Shown here: one piece after another, positions 1-5,520 of the stretch | How positions within the stretch are numbered: the stretch's first letter is position 1 | Layout: each line of letters starts with the position of its first letter | Virus record (IMG/VR): IMGVR_UViG_3300028809_000053 | Location: 1 to 29,608 of that record | Origin: a virus | Length of the DNA stretch: 29,608 bases | Strand: one strand, 5' to 3' | Made by a program: the position numbers and the translations under genes | Notes under the pieces: model-generated | What the model was told of the DNA's origin: nothing | Seen by the model: the letters and a program-made list of their open reading frames with translations, nothing else | Database searches by the model: none

Positions 1-159
1 GTCGATCTCAACGCCCCGCCAGTCATTCTGAGCGCTGAGATCGACCTCATCCGGCAATCCTTGGCCGCGCTCGATGTCATTTATGGCGACCGAGAGGCTC
101 GCGATGAAGTGGTGCGCCTGTCCACCCATCTCCCCACCCCTGAAGCGGGAGAGCGGTGA
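1..159 (+). CDS. Partial hypothetical protein, C-terminal 52 residues
   Basis: An open frame enters from the left edge in frame 1 and ends at TGA 157-159, giving at least 52 residues (from VDLNAPPV to PEAGER). Its stop overlaps the ATG of the methyltransferase (TGATG), the translational-coupling arrangement seen between most genes here, which supports it as real coding sequence. The visible part is a mildly acidic, probably helical segment with no motif I recognise. The start lies outside the window and no function can be given. Confidence 0.6.
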   Translation, partial: VDLNAPPVILSAEIDLIRQSLAALDVIYGDREARDEVVRLSTHLPTPEAGER

Positions 160-545
160 TGGCGGCGTGGGAAGCCCCCGGCGCAAGCGACGAGTGGTAC
201 ACTCCGCCCGAGGTGTTTGCAGCCTTGCGCTGTTCGTTCGATCTCGATGTGGCCCATCCGGCGCGTGGCACAACCTATGTGCCCGCCGCACGGATCTACA
301 GCGACCGCGGGCTTGAGCGCGAATGGGAGGGCTTTGTCTGGATGAACGCGCCGTTCGGCGGACGCGGCGCGCTGGCCCCCTGGCTCGACAAGTTCTTTGC
401 TCACGGCAACGGCATTGCCCTCACGCCAGATCGAACATCTGCGCCGTGGTTTCAGGCTGCGTGGCTTCGGGCAGATGCAGTTCTTTTTACCTGCGACAAG
501 ATCAAGTTCGTCCGCGCCGATGGCAGTCGCGGCCTGTTCGATTAG
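159..545 (+). CDS. Short phage Dam-type DNA N6-adenine methyltransferase
   Basis: The 128-residue product resembles phage DNA N6-adenine methyltransferases of the Dam type (Pfam PF05869), which transfer a methyl group from SAM to adenine in DNA. Family hallmarks seen are DEWYTPPEVF near the N-terminus, SFDLDVA, and VWMNAPFGG around residue 60, which stands where the catalytic N-P-P-[FY] motif normally is; here the second residue is Ala. The block GIALTPDRTSAPWF followed by KIKFVRADGS is also typical. The protein then stops abruptly at RGLFD, whereas relatives usually continue for some tens of residues, so it may be C-terminally truncated. I chose ATG 159, with a GGGAGAG ribosome site at 146-152, over the GTG at 156. 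A likely role is protection of phage DNA from host restriction, if the protein is active. Confidence 0.8.
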   Translation: MAAWEAPGASDEWYTPPEVFAALRCSFDLDVAHPARGTTYVPAARIYSDRGLEREWEGFVWMNAPFGGRGALAPWLDKFFAHGNGIALTPDRTSAPWFQAAWLRADAVLFTCDKIKFVRADGSRGLFD

Positions 546-591
546 GAGCCGCAGCATGATCCCCACCCCCACCCCCACCAAGGAAATCCCC

Positions 592-834
592 ATGGCGGAC
601 GCGGCCAACCACGTCGAAGTCGTCGGCACCACCTTCCCCGGCGGCGCACCCGACGCTGAAGTCCATGCTCTGATGCAGGAGCTATCCGACCTGCAAACGT
701 GGGCCGTCATGCTGGCAACACGCGGCCTACCAAAATCGCGAGAGGCGATGGACGTGGTCCAGCGAACCCGCGTGCTGATTGTCGAGCGCCTCTATCCCGG
801 CGCCAAGCGCAAGGACCAGCCTGATGCAAGATGA
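592..834 (+). CDS. Hypothetical small phage protein (80 aa)
   Basis: This frame encodes 80 residues from ATG 592, preceded by CCAAGGAAATCCCC, one copy of the start-associated leader motif that recurs in this cluster. An alternative upstream ATG at 556 has its own AGGAG site (544-548) and would add a Pro/Thr-rich stretch (IPTPTPTKEIP) encoded by a C-rich tract. The body looks helical (ALMQELSDLQTWAVML). It ends AKRKDQPDAR, the KDQP part being encoded by the next gene's leader. The stop overlaps the next gene by 11 bases. I do not recognise the family. Confidence 0.6.
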   Translation: MADAANHVEVVGTTFPGGAPDAEVHALMQELSDLQTWAVMLATRGLPKSREAMDVVQRTRVLIVERLYPGAKRKDQPDAR

Positions 835-1138
835 TGTTGAACGCATCGTGCGGAAATACCGCGTCGAAGTCACACAGACGATCGAAGTAGCGCTCGATCC
901 GGCGAAGTTCGACGACGCCTTCATGGCCGAGTTCCGCGACAGCTTCTACGACTTCGACACGATCGAAGAGCATGCCGAGCATATCGCGCAGATGCAGGCG
1001 CGCGGCGTGATCGATGTCTCATACCAAAGCGGCGAGTTCGTCGAAGGCTACGGCGATCACCGGGACATGGGCATCAACGCCCGCTGCGTCGATGTGGAAC
1101 TCTCGCGCGCCCTCCTTTCCTCAACCCAAGGAGAATAG
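824..1138 (+). CDS. Hypothetical acidic phage protein (104 aa)
   Basis: Starting at ATG 824, preceded by AAGGACCAGCCTG, the frame gives 104 residues beginning MQDDVERIVRKYRVEV. The product is acidic, with clustered Asp, Glu and Phe in the middle (KFDDAFMAEFRDSFYDFD) and a GYGDHRDMG loop near residue 80. The frame stays open further upstream to 779, but 824 matches the leader motif and gives the usual short overlap with the preceding gene. It ends two bases before the next start. No known domain was recognised; the regular start context and compositional bias of its codons support a real gene. Confidence 0.6.
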   Translation: MQDDVERIVRKYRVEVTQTIEVALDPAKFDDAFMAEFRDSFYDFDTIEEHAEHIAQMQARGVIDVSYQSGEFVEGYGDHRDMGINARCVDVELSRALLSSTQGE

Positions 1139-1140
1139 TT

Positions 1141-1404
1141 GTGCAGGAGCGCGACGACGACCCCGATCCCTACTGGGACTACGAGGAAAGCGAGTGCTGG
1201 AACTGCCACGGTGAAGGCGTCGTCTATGGCTGCTCCTGGGACTGGCAGTGCGACACCTACGACGAAGGCGAAGGCAACTGCCTGTGTAGCCGCCGCTGCA
1301 ACGTTTGCCACCCGAGCAAGCCCGACCCGGCGCTCCAAGCGGCTCTAGCCGCAGCGCTTGCCGCCCCTCCCCCATCTCCAACCCCCGGTGACGACAATGG
1401 ATAA
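1141..1404 (+). CDS. Cys-rich zinc-ribbon-like hypothetical protein (87 aa)
   Basis: A GTG start at 1141 follows CCAAGGAGAATAGTT (ribosome site AAGGAG at 1128-1133). The 87-residue product has a very acidic N-terminus (MQERDDDPDPYWDYEES), then CWNCHGEG, which resembles the C-x2-C-x-G-x-G repeats of DnaJ-type zinc domains. Further cysteines follow (YGC, QCD, CLC, RRCNVCHP), making about nine in all. The C-terminal third is Ala/Pro-rich and likely disordered. A small metal-binding fold is inferred from cysteine spacing alone; the function is unknown. Its stop overlaps the next start by 8 bases. Confidence 0.65.
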   Translation: MQERDDDPDPYWDYEESECWNCHGEGVVYGCSWDWQCDTYDEGEGNCLCSRRCNVCHPSKPDPALQAALAAALAAPPPSPTPGDDNG

Positions 1405-1852
1405 GACAGAACTGCTGGAACTGGCAGATCGCGTTGAGCGGGCGGCGGGGCCGGATCGTGAGCTGGACGCGGAGATCGCGCTGGTCTGCGGCATTGTGCG
1501 CGAGCGCGACGGCGACTCCTTCTACGGACATCGGGATTATTCGGTGATGGTCCTTGAGCGAGGTTATTACGACTTCGACGGAAGCGCACCGGAGCTACCC
1601 GCCTACACCGCCTCCATCGACGCAGCGATGACTCTGGTGCCGGAAGGCCTGTTCGAGAAAGTTGCAACCGGCACCGGCACGAAGCGCGCGTTTGCTCAGC
1701 TGATTTGGTTGCGACGTCGGCGGGGGAAGTGGGGAGGCGGGCAGCTGTTCCGCCCTGCCTCAATCTACACCAACGCATCCACCCCCGCCCTCGCCCTCTG
1801 CGCTGCTGCACTGAAAGCCCGCGCATCCCTTTCCACTTCTGAGGAGGGGTGA
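1397..1852 (+). CDS. Conserved phage hypothetical protein (151 aa)
   Basis: From ATG 1397 the frame encodes 151 residues beginning MDKTELLELADRVERAAGPD. It has the layout of a small protein I associate with alphaproteobacterial phages and prophages: an N-terminal helix with DRELDAEIAL, a central PAYTASIDAAMTLVPEG block (about residues 75-91) and a C-terminal STPALALCAAALKARA block. The middle part after GTGTKRAF is basic and Gly/Arg-rich and varies between relatives. No enzymatic motif is visible and the role is unknown. The frame is open upstream to 1358, but the overlap with the preceding stop favours 1397. Confidence 0.75.
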   Translation: MDKTELLELADRVERAAGPDRELDAEIALVCGIVRERDGDSFYGHRDYSVMVLERGYYDFDGSAPELPAYTASIDAAMTLVPEGLFEKVATGTGTKRAFAQLIWLRRRRGKWGGGQLFRPASIYTNASTPALALCAAALKARASLSTSEEG

Positions 1853-1855
1853 GCG

Positions 1856-2074
1856 ATGGGCCTGCGCCATAACCCTATCGCTGCGATCTGCGGGCTGGCG
1901 ATGGCGATGGCCCACTCGGGCGACGCGCCAAAGCGTGACCGCACATGCCGATATCGGACGCCAGCCGGCCCACCACATCCCACATCGCGACAGCAGCGCC
2001 GCGCACTGTTCCGGCAAGCGAGCGCGGCTCTAGCGCGCCTTTCCGCCCCCAATCCAAAGGATCAACCCCAATGA
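1856..2074 (+). CDS. Small basic hypothetical protein (72 aa)
   Basis: A good ribosome site (GAGGAGG just upstream) leads to ATG 1856. The 72-residue product is basic and has a short hydrophobic segment near residues 7-18 (PIAAICGLAMAM), followed by an Arg/Pro-rich half ending NPKDQPQ. The last residues are encoded by the leader motif of the next gene, and the stop forms an ATGA overlap with it, which argues for translation. No family is recognised; a shadow frame cannot be fully excluded because the composition is unremarkable. Confidence 0.5.
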   Translation: MGLRHNPIAAICGLAMAMAHSGDAPKRDRTCRYRTPAGPPHPTSRQQRRALFRQASAALARLSAPNPKDQPQ

Positions 2075-2412
2075 GCAATGAACAGGTAACGGTGACGCAG
2101 GCGGATCGGGACGCAGCTGAAGCGCTCCTCTACGGCTCACGCAATATCTCGCTGGACGAATGCTACCAAGCCTTCGCCCGCCACCGCCTCTCAACACAAC
2201 CCCCCTCGTCCGACATAGAGGCAGAGAGGGATAGGCTGCGCGAGGCGTTGATTGAGTGCGGCCGAGCCGCGGGTGCCTTCCTTGCTGACAATGTGAGCAC
2301 GGAGTTCCTGATGCTCGTGCCGGCGGAGGTTCATGCTCGCATCGGCCAGCTTGCCGACGCGTGTGCACCAGATGACGGCCCAGCCCTGAAGGAGACGCCC
2401 AATGTCGGGTGA
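2071..2412 (+). CDS. Hypothetical phage protein with coiled-coil-like helix (113 aa)
   Basis: ATG 2071 is preceded by the leader CCAAAGGATCAACCCCA and overlaps the previous stop (ATGA). The 113-residue product starts MSNEQVTVTQADRDAAEALL and contains ISLDECYQAFARHR, followed by a charged helix IEAERDRLREALIECGRAA (about residues 52-70) that may form a coiled coil. Similar small proteins with an xTQADRDAAA start are common in phages of alphaproteobacteria, but their role is unknown to me. The C-terminus ALKETPNVG is encoded across the next gene's leader. Confidence 0.65.
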   Translation: MSNEQVTVTQADRDAAEALLYGSRNISLDECYQAFARHRLSTQPPSSDIEAERDRLREALIECGRAAGAFLADNVSTEFLMLVPAEVHARIGQLADACAPDDGPALKETPNVG

Positions 2413-2414
2413 GC
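2402..2414 (+). repeat. Direct repeat copy 1 at a gene start
   Basis: ATGTCGGGTGAGC at the start of the 47-residue gene is repeated exactly at 2821-2833. Both follow an AAGGA leader ending in CCC, and both supply the TGA stop of the preceding gene. The pair suggests that the whole start and leader unit was copied. Confidence 0.7.
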
Positions 2415-2545
2415 GAATCTGCGCGAAATGCGAACTTCCGAAGGACGCCTGCGCCTGTGCCGACGCCAAGGCTTACGACCGTTGGTGGGCCACCGAGCAA
2501 GGCCGCATCGCACGCCAAAAGGACCATCCCCATGACCCCCAATAA
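2402..2545 (+). CDS. Tiny Cys-rich protein (47 aa)
   Basis: This 47-residue frame runs from ATG 2402 (leader TGAAGGAGACGCCCA) to TAA 2543-2545. It begins MSGERICAKCELPKDACACA, with a C-x2-C pair and a C-x-C pair within 13 residues, enough for a tiny zinc knuckle, then an aromatic helix (YDRWWATEQGRIARQ). It overlaps its neighbours by 11 and 14 bases in the same style as the rest of the cluster. Its C-terminus KDHPHDPQ is encoded by the next leader. Function unknown; the cysteine pattern and spacing are the reasons to call it. Confidence 0.55.
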   Translation: MSGERICAKCELPKDACACADAKAYDRWWATEQGRIARQKDHPHDPQ

Positions 2546-2831
2546 CCCCACACCGGGAGACGAGCTGGTGGAGCGGCTGGAGAGGGTCGCCGGACGCAGC
2601 ATCGGCTTCCGGCACGCCACCGATCCCGATGACCGCCTGATGATCCGGCGCGGCGACGTGCAGGCCGCTGTTCTCGCCCTCCGCACCCGTGATGAAGCAG
2701 CCCGATCATCCACAACGGGGGAGGTGGAGCGAGCAGTTCGCGATGTTGGAAGCAAGACGATCGGTCTGGACGCAGCGTGTGAAATCGCTCGCGACGCCCT
2801 TCAAGCCAAGGACCACTCCCATGTCGGGTGA
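2532..2831 (+). CDS. Hypothetical phage protein (99 aa)
   Basis: ATG 2532 follows CCAAAAGGACCATCCCC, a clear copy of the repeated leader. The 99-residue product starts MTPNNPTPGDELVERLERVA and contains FRHATDPDDRLMIRRGDVQAAVLAL. It is charged, likely helical, and has no motif I can tie to a function. The end LQAKDHSHVG is encoded by the next leader and start. The frame stays open upstream to 2409, but that would swallow the tiny Cys-rich gene; the leader motif decides for 2532. Confidence 0.65.
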   Translation: MTPNNPTPGDELVERLERVAGRSIGFRHATDPDDRLMIRRGDVQAAVLALRTRDEAARSSTTGEVERAVRDVGSKTIGLDAACEIARDALQAKDHSHVG

Positions 2832-2833
2832 GC
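2821..2833 (+). repeat. Direct repeat copy 2 at a gene start
   Basis: Exact second copy of the 13-base start unit found at 2402-2414. The coding sequences that follow the two copies are unrelated, so only the start module is shared. Confidence 0.7.
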
Positions 2834-3165
2834 ATGCGCCCAGCTTCGAGGCTCTATTCGTTGAGAGTGTTGACCTCGCATTGCAGGGCGACGGCGGACG
2901 TGGGGCGTTGTTCGACGGAAGCACGCGCCTGCCGGATACCGAGGTATGCAAGACCATCTTCAGTTTCGTCGTGTGCATGGGCGCGGTGGTCGCTGGTCGG
3001 CGCGGCGGAAAGACCAGCGACCATCTCAGAGAGTGCGCTGATTTCATGGTCGAGGTGGTTGGCAAGCGCCTTAGTGTTGCCGACCCTTTGCCACCCGAGT
3101 TCGACTGGACTGTTGGCGCGGCTCGTGAAGCCGCCGACGCCATGATGGAGTACGACCATGAATAG
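2821..3165 (+). CDS. Hypothetical phage protein (114 aa)
   Basis: The start at ATG 2821 is preceded by GCCAAGGACCACTCCC, and its first 13 bases (ATGTCGGGTGAGC) are identical to those of the 47-residue gene at 2402. The 114-residue product has a moderately hydrophobic stretch TIFSFVVCMGAVVAGRRGG near residues 45-63, then helices through MVEVVGKRL and PPEFDWTVGAAREAADAMM. The hydrophobic stretch is too short and Gly-rich for a confident membrane segment. No family recognised. The next gene overlaps it by 8 bases. Confidence 0.65.
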   Translation: MSGEHAPSFEALFVESVDLALQGDGGRGALFDGSTRLPDTEVCKTIFSFVVCMGAVVAGRRGGKTSDHLRECADFMVEVVGKRLSVADPLPPEFDWTVGAAREAADAMMEYDHE

Positions 3166-3274
3166 AGAAGAGCTGATCGCGCGGGTCGTTTGCCGAGCAC
3201 CGGAATTCGTGGTGCAGGGCGGCTTTCTCAGCCTCCCCTCGCAGCCTAAGCCGCGAGGTTTTCACGATGCGTGA
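3158..3274 (+). pseudogene. Small phage gene truncated by the TnpB element
   Basis: ATG 3158 opens a frame (MNREELIARVVCRAPEF...) in the usual 8-base overlap with the preceding gene. After about 22 residues it enters the right end of the minus-strand TnpB element. The remaining residues (LSLPSQPKPRGFHDA) are read antisense through the terminal hairpin and the 3' end of tnpB, to TGA 3272-3274. The natural C-terminus is therefore probably lost. I found no clear continuation between the element and the next gene start at 4456, so part of the target may also be deleted. The start MNREELIARV is typical of small phage proteins; no function can be assigned. Confidence 0.55.
3222..3258 (-). ncRNA. 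Putative omega RNA 3' end (right-end hairpins)
   Basis: On the minus strand the tnpB stop codon sits in the 4-base loop of a 9-bp hairpin (CCTCGCGGC/GCTGCGAGG, 3237-3258, one G-T pair). Next comes GGGAGG and a second small hairpin (GGCT-GAGAA-AGCC, 3221-3233). In known TnpB systems the omega RNA scaffold is formed from the 3' end of tnpB plus the right end, and the guide is the flanking sequence. By that rule the guide here would begin near 3221 and run into the disrupted phage gene. The exact 3' limit is inferred. Confidence 0.5.
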
Positions 3275-4430
3275 GCATCGCTCCAGTCTGCGCTTCGACG
3301 GGGCCGTAACCGGCGCCCTCCACGCCCGCCGGGCTTCGGCGGAGAATATTGATCGCAGCGTTCGTATCCGCATGGGCGGCGTGTCCGCACTCGACGCATT
3401 GAAAGACCGCTTGGCTCTTGCGGCTCTCGGCGTTGACGGACCCGCATTCCGAACAGGTCTGCGACGTATAGGCGGGGTTGACGTAATACAGCGTGCCGCC
3501 CCGCTCGACGAGCTTGTATTCGAGCATGCTGGCGAAGATAGACCAGCCTTGCTCAAGGATGGAGCGGTTGAGACCGCGCTTCTTCGCCCCTCCACCGCTG
3601 CGCGTCATACTGGCGACGTTGAGCTTTTCGATTGCAACCTGACCGAATTGGCGCGCGATATCGGTCGAGCGCTCGTGCAGCCAGTGAGTGCGCGTCGCGC
3701 CTGCCCGACGATGAAGCTCGGCGACAAGGAGGCGCTGCTTCAGCCGGCGCCGCGACCCCTTCTTTCTCCGGCACAAGACCCGCTGCCCTCGGCGCCTAGC
3801 CGCATCGGTCTTTCTGATCGACGCGGGAATAGAATAGCGCTCCCCATTCGACAGCGTGATGGTGTTCGCCACCCCTCGATCGACACCGACTTCAAGCGGC
3901 ATCGGCGCGTCAATTGCGTCGTGCTCATAAGAGAACGACGCGAACCACTTTTCGCCAGCCTGGCGCACCGACACGCTTATTGCCTGCTCCGGGATCGCTC
4001 GCGTGAGCCTCAGTCTCATCTCGCCGATCTTGGGCAAGCGCAACGCCGCCCACCTTCGGTTGAGCCTGCGCGTAGGGCATTCGCGACCCTGAACCCGGAA
4101 GGTTCGATTCCTGTCGGCCGTTCGGAAGCCTGGAAATCCCGCCCCGCGCCAAAACGCCGCGTAGGCTCTTTCAAGATCACGCAAAGCGCTTTCGCAAACA
4201 GAACGCGGAACAGCGGCAAGCCAGTCCGTGGATGCGCGAAGTTCGGAAACCTCGCGGCTTTGCGAAGACCAAGAGATCGGACGGCCAGTGGCCGCTTTGA
4301 ACTGTCGCCACCAATCTCGACGCTGCTCCAGCGCGAGGTTGTAAATGAAGCGCGCTGCCCCGGCGAACTGGCGCATTTGCGCTTCCTGCGCGAACGAAGG
4401 GTAAATCCGGAAAACTCGGGAGCGGTTCAC
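3246..4430 (-). CDS. tnpB: TnpB, RNA-guided DNA endonuclease of an IS1341-type element
   Basis: TnpB proteins bind an omega RNA made from the element's right end and cut matching DNA next to a short motif; they are ancestral to Cas12. The N-terminal block SRVFRIYPSFAQEAQ and AARFIYNLAL is the usual TnpB helix-turn-helix start. All three RuvC acidic residues are present: Asp184 in GVDRGV, Glu268 in IEKLNV and Asp355 in DTNAAINIL (numbered from GTG 4430). A zinc finger lies between them (TCSECG, about 15 residues, then CVECG). The 394-residue length fits the family. An ATG at 4457 would add 9 residues and overlap head-on with the phage gene start at 4456; GTG 4430 puts the start at the usual family position. 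A TATAAAAT stretch lies just upstream. The enzyme looks intact. Confidence 0.9.
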   Translation of the reverse strand: MNRSRVFRIYPSFAQEAQMRQFAGAARFIYNLALEQRRDWWRQFKAATGRPISWSSQSREVSELRASTDWLAAVPRSVCESALRDLERAYAAFWRGAGFPGFRTADRNRTFRVQGRECPTRRLNRRWAALRLPKIGEMRLRLTRAIPEQAISVSVRQAGEKWFASFSYEHDAIDAPMPLEVGVDRGVANTITLSNGERYSIPASIRKTDAARRRGQRVLCRRKKGSRRRLKQRLLVAELHRRAGATRTHWLHERSTDIARQFGQVAIEKLNVASMTRSGGGAKKRGLNRSILEQGWSIFASMLEYKLVERGGTLYYVNPAYTSQTCSECGSVNAESRKSQAVFQCVECGHAAHADTNAAINILRRSPAGVEGAGYGPVEAQTGAMLTHRENLAA

Positions 4431-4455
4431 CCTGATTTTATAGGAGGAATCGGCC

Positions 4456-4689
4456 ATGAAAGCCACTGATATCGCCAAGCCCACCACCCATGAGAGAGCG
4501 AAAGCGCTGGAGGAAGCGGCGCGGGTGGCGGACCACTACGCGCAGTGCGATCGGGATCACGGCTTTCCGAGTGACCGAGCCGAGGAAATCGCAGCAGCTA
4601 TCCGCGCCTATCAGCATCCCCGACAGAGGTGGTGGAGGAATGATCGGCGGACTGGTATCCCTAACGTGGAGGAGTTGAGCGATGAATGA
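4456..4689 (+). CDS. Hypothetical phage protein (77 aa)
   Basis: A strong ribosome site (TAGGAGGAAT, 4441-4450) precedes ATG 4456. The 77-residue product starts MKATDIAKPTTHERAKALEE and contains EAARVADHYAQ and AEEIAAAIRAYQ, a pattern typical of small helical phage proteins that count as hypotheticals. The C-terminus NVEELSDE is encoded by the next gene's leader. The ATG overlaps, on the opposite strand, the most upstream possible tnpB start (4457), so the element borders this gene directly. The intact ribosome site shows the gene was not broken by the insertion. Confidence 0.65.
   Translation: MKATDIAKPTTHERAKALEEAARVADHYAQCDRDHGFPSDRAEEIAAAIRAYQHPRQRWWRNDRRTGIPNVEELSDE
4669..4680 (+). repeat. 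Start-associated repeat, second type, copy 1
   Basis: GAGGAGTTGAGC lies one base before ATG 4682 and is repeated exactly at 5031-5042, directly before ATG 5043. It carries the ribosome site. A related leader (GAGGAGGGGTGAGCG) precedes ATG 1856. Confidence 0.65.
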
Positions 4690-5032
4690 CGACGAAATCT
4701 ACATGCTTTGCAAGCGCATCACCACATGGGATCAGGCCGAACTGGACCGCCTCGTTGGTCGCCCTGCCGTTGAATACGCAAAGGCGCATGAACGCGACGT
4801 GCGGCGGCTGGCCCGAGAGATGTGGGCAGTCTTCCCGCTCGGCCCGCGTTGGTGGCGCATCAATCATGCGTTGAAGAACGTGTTCGCCAAAAACAATGCC
4901 ATTCGCGCCCGCGCCGCCCAAATCGGGAAAGACCGCGAGTCAGGCAGGATCGTGGAGCACTTCGGTCGGCTCGTATATGCAGATCAGTTTGACCATCCGA
5001 CGCTGACCGGCGCCCCTTCTCCATGTCCCTGA
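4682..5032 (+). CDS. Hypothetical phage protein (116 aa)
   Basis: ATG 4682 follows GAGGAGTTGAGCG. The 116-residue product begins MNDDEIYMLCKRITTWDQ and includes the basic and aromatic stretch FPLGPRWWRINHALKNVFAKNN (about residues 51-72), which could bind nucleic acid, though that is only suggested by its charge. The frame ends TLTGAPSPCP with TGA 5030-5032 inside the next gene's leader. No family is recognised. Confidence 0.65.
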   Translation: MNDDEIYMLCKRITTWDQAELDRLVGRPAVEYAKAHERDVRRLAREMWAVFPLGPRWWRINHALKNVFAKNNAIRARAAQIGKDRESGRIVEHFGRLVYADQFDHPTLTGAPSPCP

Positions 5033-5042
5033 GGAGTTGAGC
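5031..5042 (+). repeat. Start-associated repeat, second type, copy 2
   Basis: Exact second copy of GAGGAGTTGAGC, here immediately before ATG 5043 and overlapping the previous gene's stop. Confidence 0.65.
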
Positions 5043-5246
5043 ATGACCGATATCGGCCCTTCCCTCTCCAAGCTGCGCCGGGACTGGCAGGAATCAGGTG
5101 AGGTCGTTGCACCTCAGGGCATGATCTCCAGACGCATCCTGAACGCCATGGCCGATAAGCTGGCAGAAGGTGAGCAGCTGGTTGTGACGCGGATCGATGC
5201 GAGAACGCTCAGGATAACCCTGTCTCATACTGGACGGGGTGAGTAG
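5043..5246 (+). CDS. Hypothetical small phage protein (67 aa)
   Basis: ATG 5043 follows GAGGAGTTGAGC; a TTG two codons earlier is possible but lacks spacing from that site. The 67-residue product begins MTDIGPSLSKLRRDWQ and ends ITLSHTGRGE. It reads as helix, helix, then short beta strands (QLVVTRIDARTLRITL). This is the last gene of the plus-strand cluster, and a hairpin at 5254-5282 follows within 8 bases. Function unknown. Confidence 0.6.
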   Translation: MTDIGPSLSKLRRDWQESGEVVAPQGMISRRILNAMADKLAEGEQLVVTRIDARTLRITLSHTGRGE

Positions 5247-5253
5247 GCCAAAA

Positions 5254-5282
5254 CGGCGCGGACCTCGAAAGCATCCGCGCCG
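5254..5282. terminator. Likely terminator between convergent operons
   Basis: A perfect 9-bp inverted repeat (CGGCGCGGA at 5254-5262, TCCGCGCCG at 5274-5282) encloses an 11-base loop. It sits 8 bases after the last plus-strand gene. On the plus strand no T-run follows; on the minus strand the stem is followed by TTTT, so as an intrinsic terminator it suits leftward late transcription better. It lies where the two gene blocks converge. Confidence 0.55.
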
Positions 5283-5393
5283 CTATCCTACGAGGCCTGC
5301 CCGCAGGGAGAATTACTGACCGCCTACGGTCATTGGATAGGGTACTGCGGCGGGGGCTACATTCGGAGTTTCACCGACCCGGCCCGTTTTTCA

Positions 5394-5463
5394 GAACCGT
5401 TCTTCTCGGGTCACCGCCCGCCGCAGCGAAGCGGAACCTACACCGCCCACTATAGAACGGTTC
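5394..5463. promoter_or_regulatory. Pair of GAACNGTTC inverted repeats, possible operator
   Basis: GAACCGTTCT (5394-5403) and AGAACGGTTC (5454-5463) are exact reverse complements, and each half is itself a GAAC-N-GTTC palindrome. Two such sites 60 bases apart resemble paired repressor sites, or they could form one long stem. GAAC/GTTC words also occur in alphaproteobacterial LexA boxes, but the seven-base spacing those need is absent. Confidence 0.3.
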
Positions 5464-5492
5464 GCTCCCGCTCCTCCTTCATGCCATCCCGA

Positions 5493-5520
5493 TTGACATT
5501 TGTCGAGTCGATAGTGTACC
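5493..5520 (+). promoter_or_regulatory. Weak promoter candidate for the tRNAs
   Basis: TTGACA at 5493-5498 is a perfect -35 word about 90 bases before the tRNAs. The region 16-18 bases further on (around TGTACC, 5515-5520) is a poor -10 match. It is listed because the tRNAs need a plus-strand promoter and the upstream gene cluster ends at a hairpin. Confidence 0.25.

Larger units (their letters stand above)
3222..4440 (-). mobile_element. IS1341-type element (IS200/IS605 superfamily), tnpB only
   Basis: A single minus-strand tnpB interrupts a plus-strand run of small phage genes. No tnpA (HUH transposase) is present, which defines the IS1341-type arrangement, so movement would need a TnpA supplied in trans. 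Right end: about 3222-3226, just past a 9-bp hairpin at 3237-3258 followed (minus strand) by GGGAGGCTGAGAA, similar in form to right ends of related elements. Left end: it must lie between the tnpB start (about 4430) and the ribosome site of the next gene (4441-4450), leaving almost no left flank. Neither boundary is proven and no left-end hairpin was found. Confidence 0.65.

Noticed and set aside
510-834. Frameshifted continuation of the Dam methyltransferase
   Set aside because: The other two frames after 530 do not show the usual C-terminal family residues; one frame belongs to the next gene.
3222-4440. Terminal inverted repeats or target duplications of a classical IS
   Set aside because: None found; IS200/IS605-type elements do not make them, and the flanks fit that type instead.
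3267-4469. 400-residue plus-strand frame opposite tnpB
   Set aside because: It is the antisense shadow of an intact TnpB; no domain, and the tnpB strand has all family motifs.
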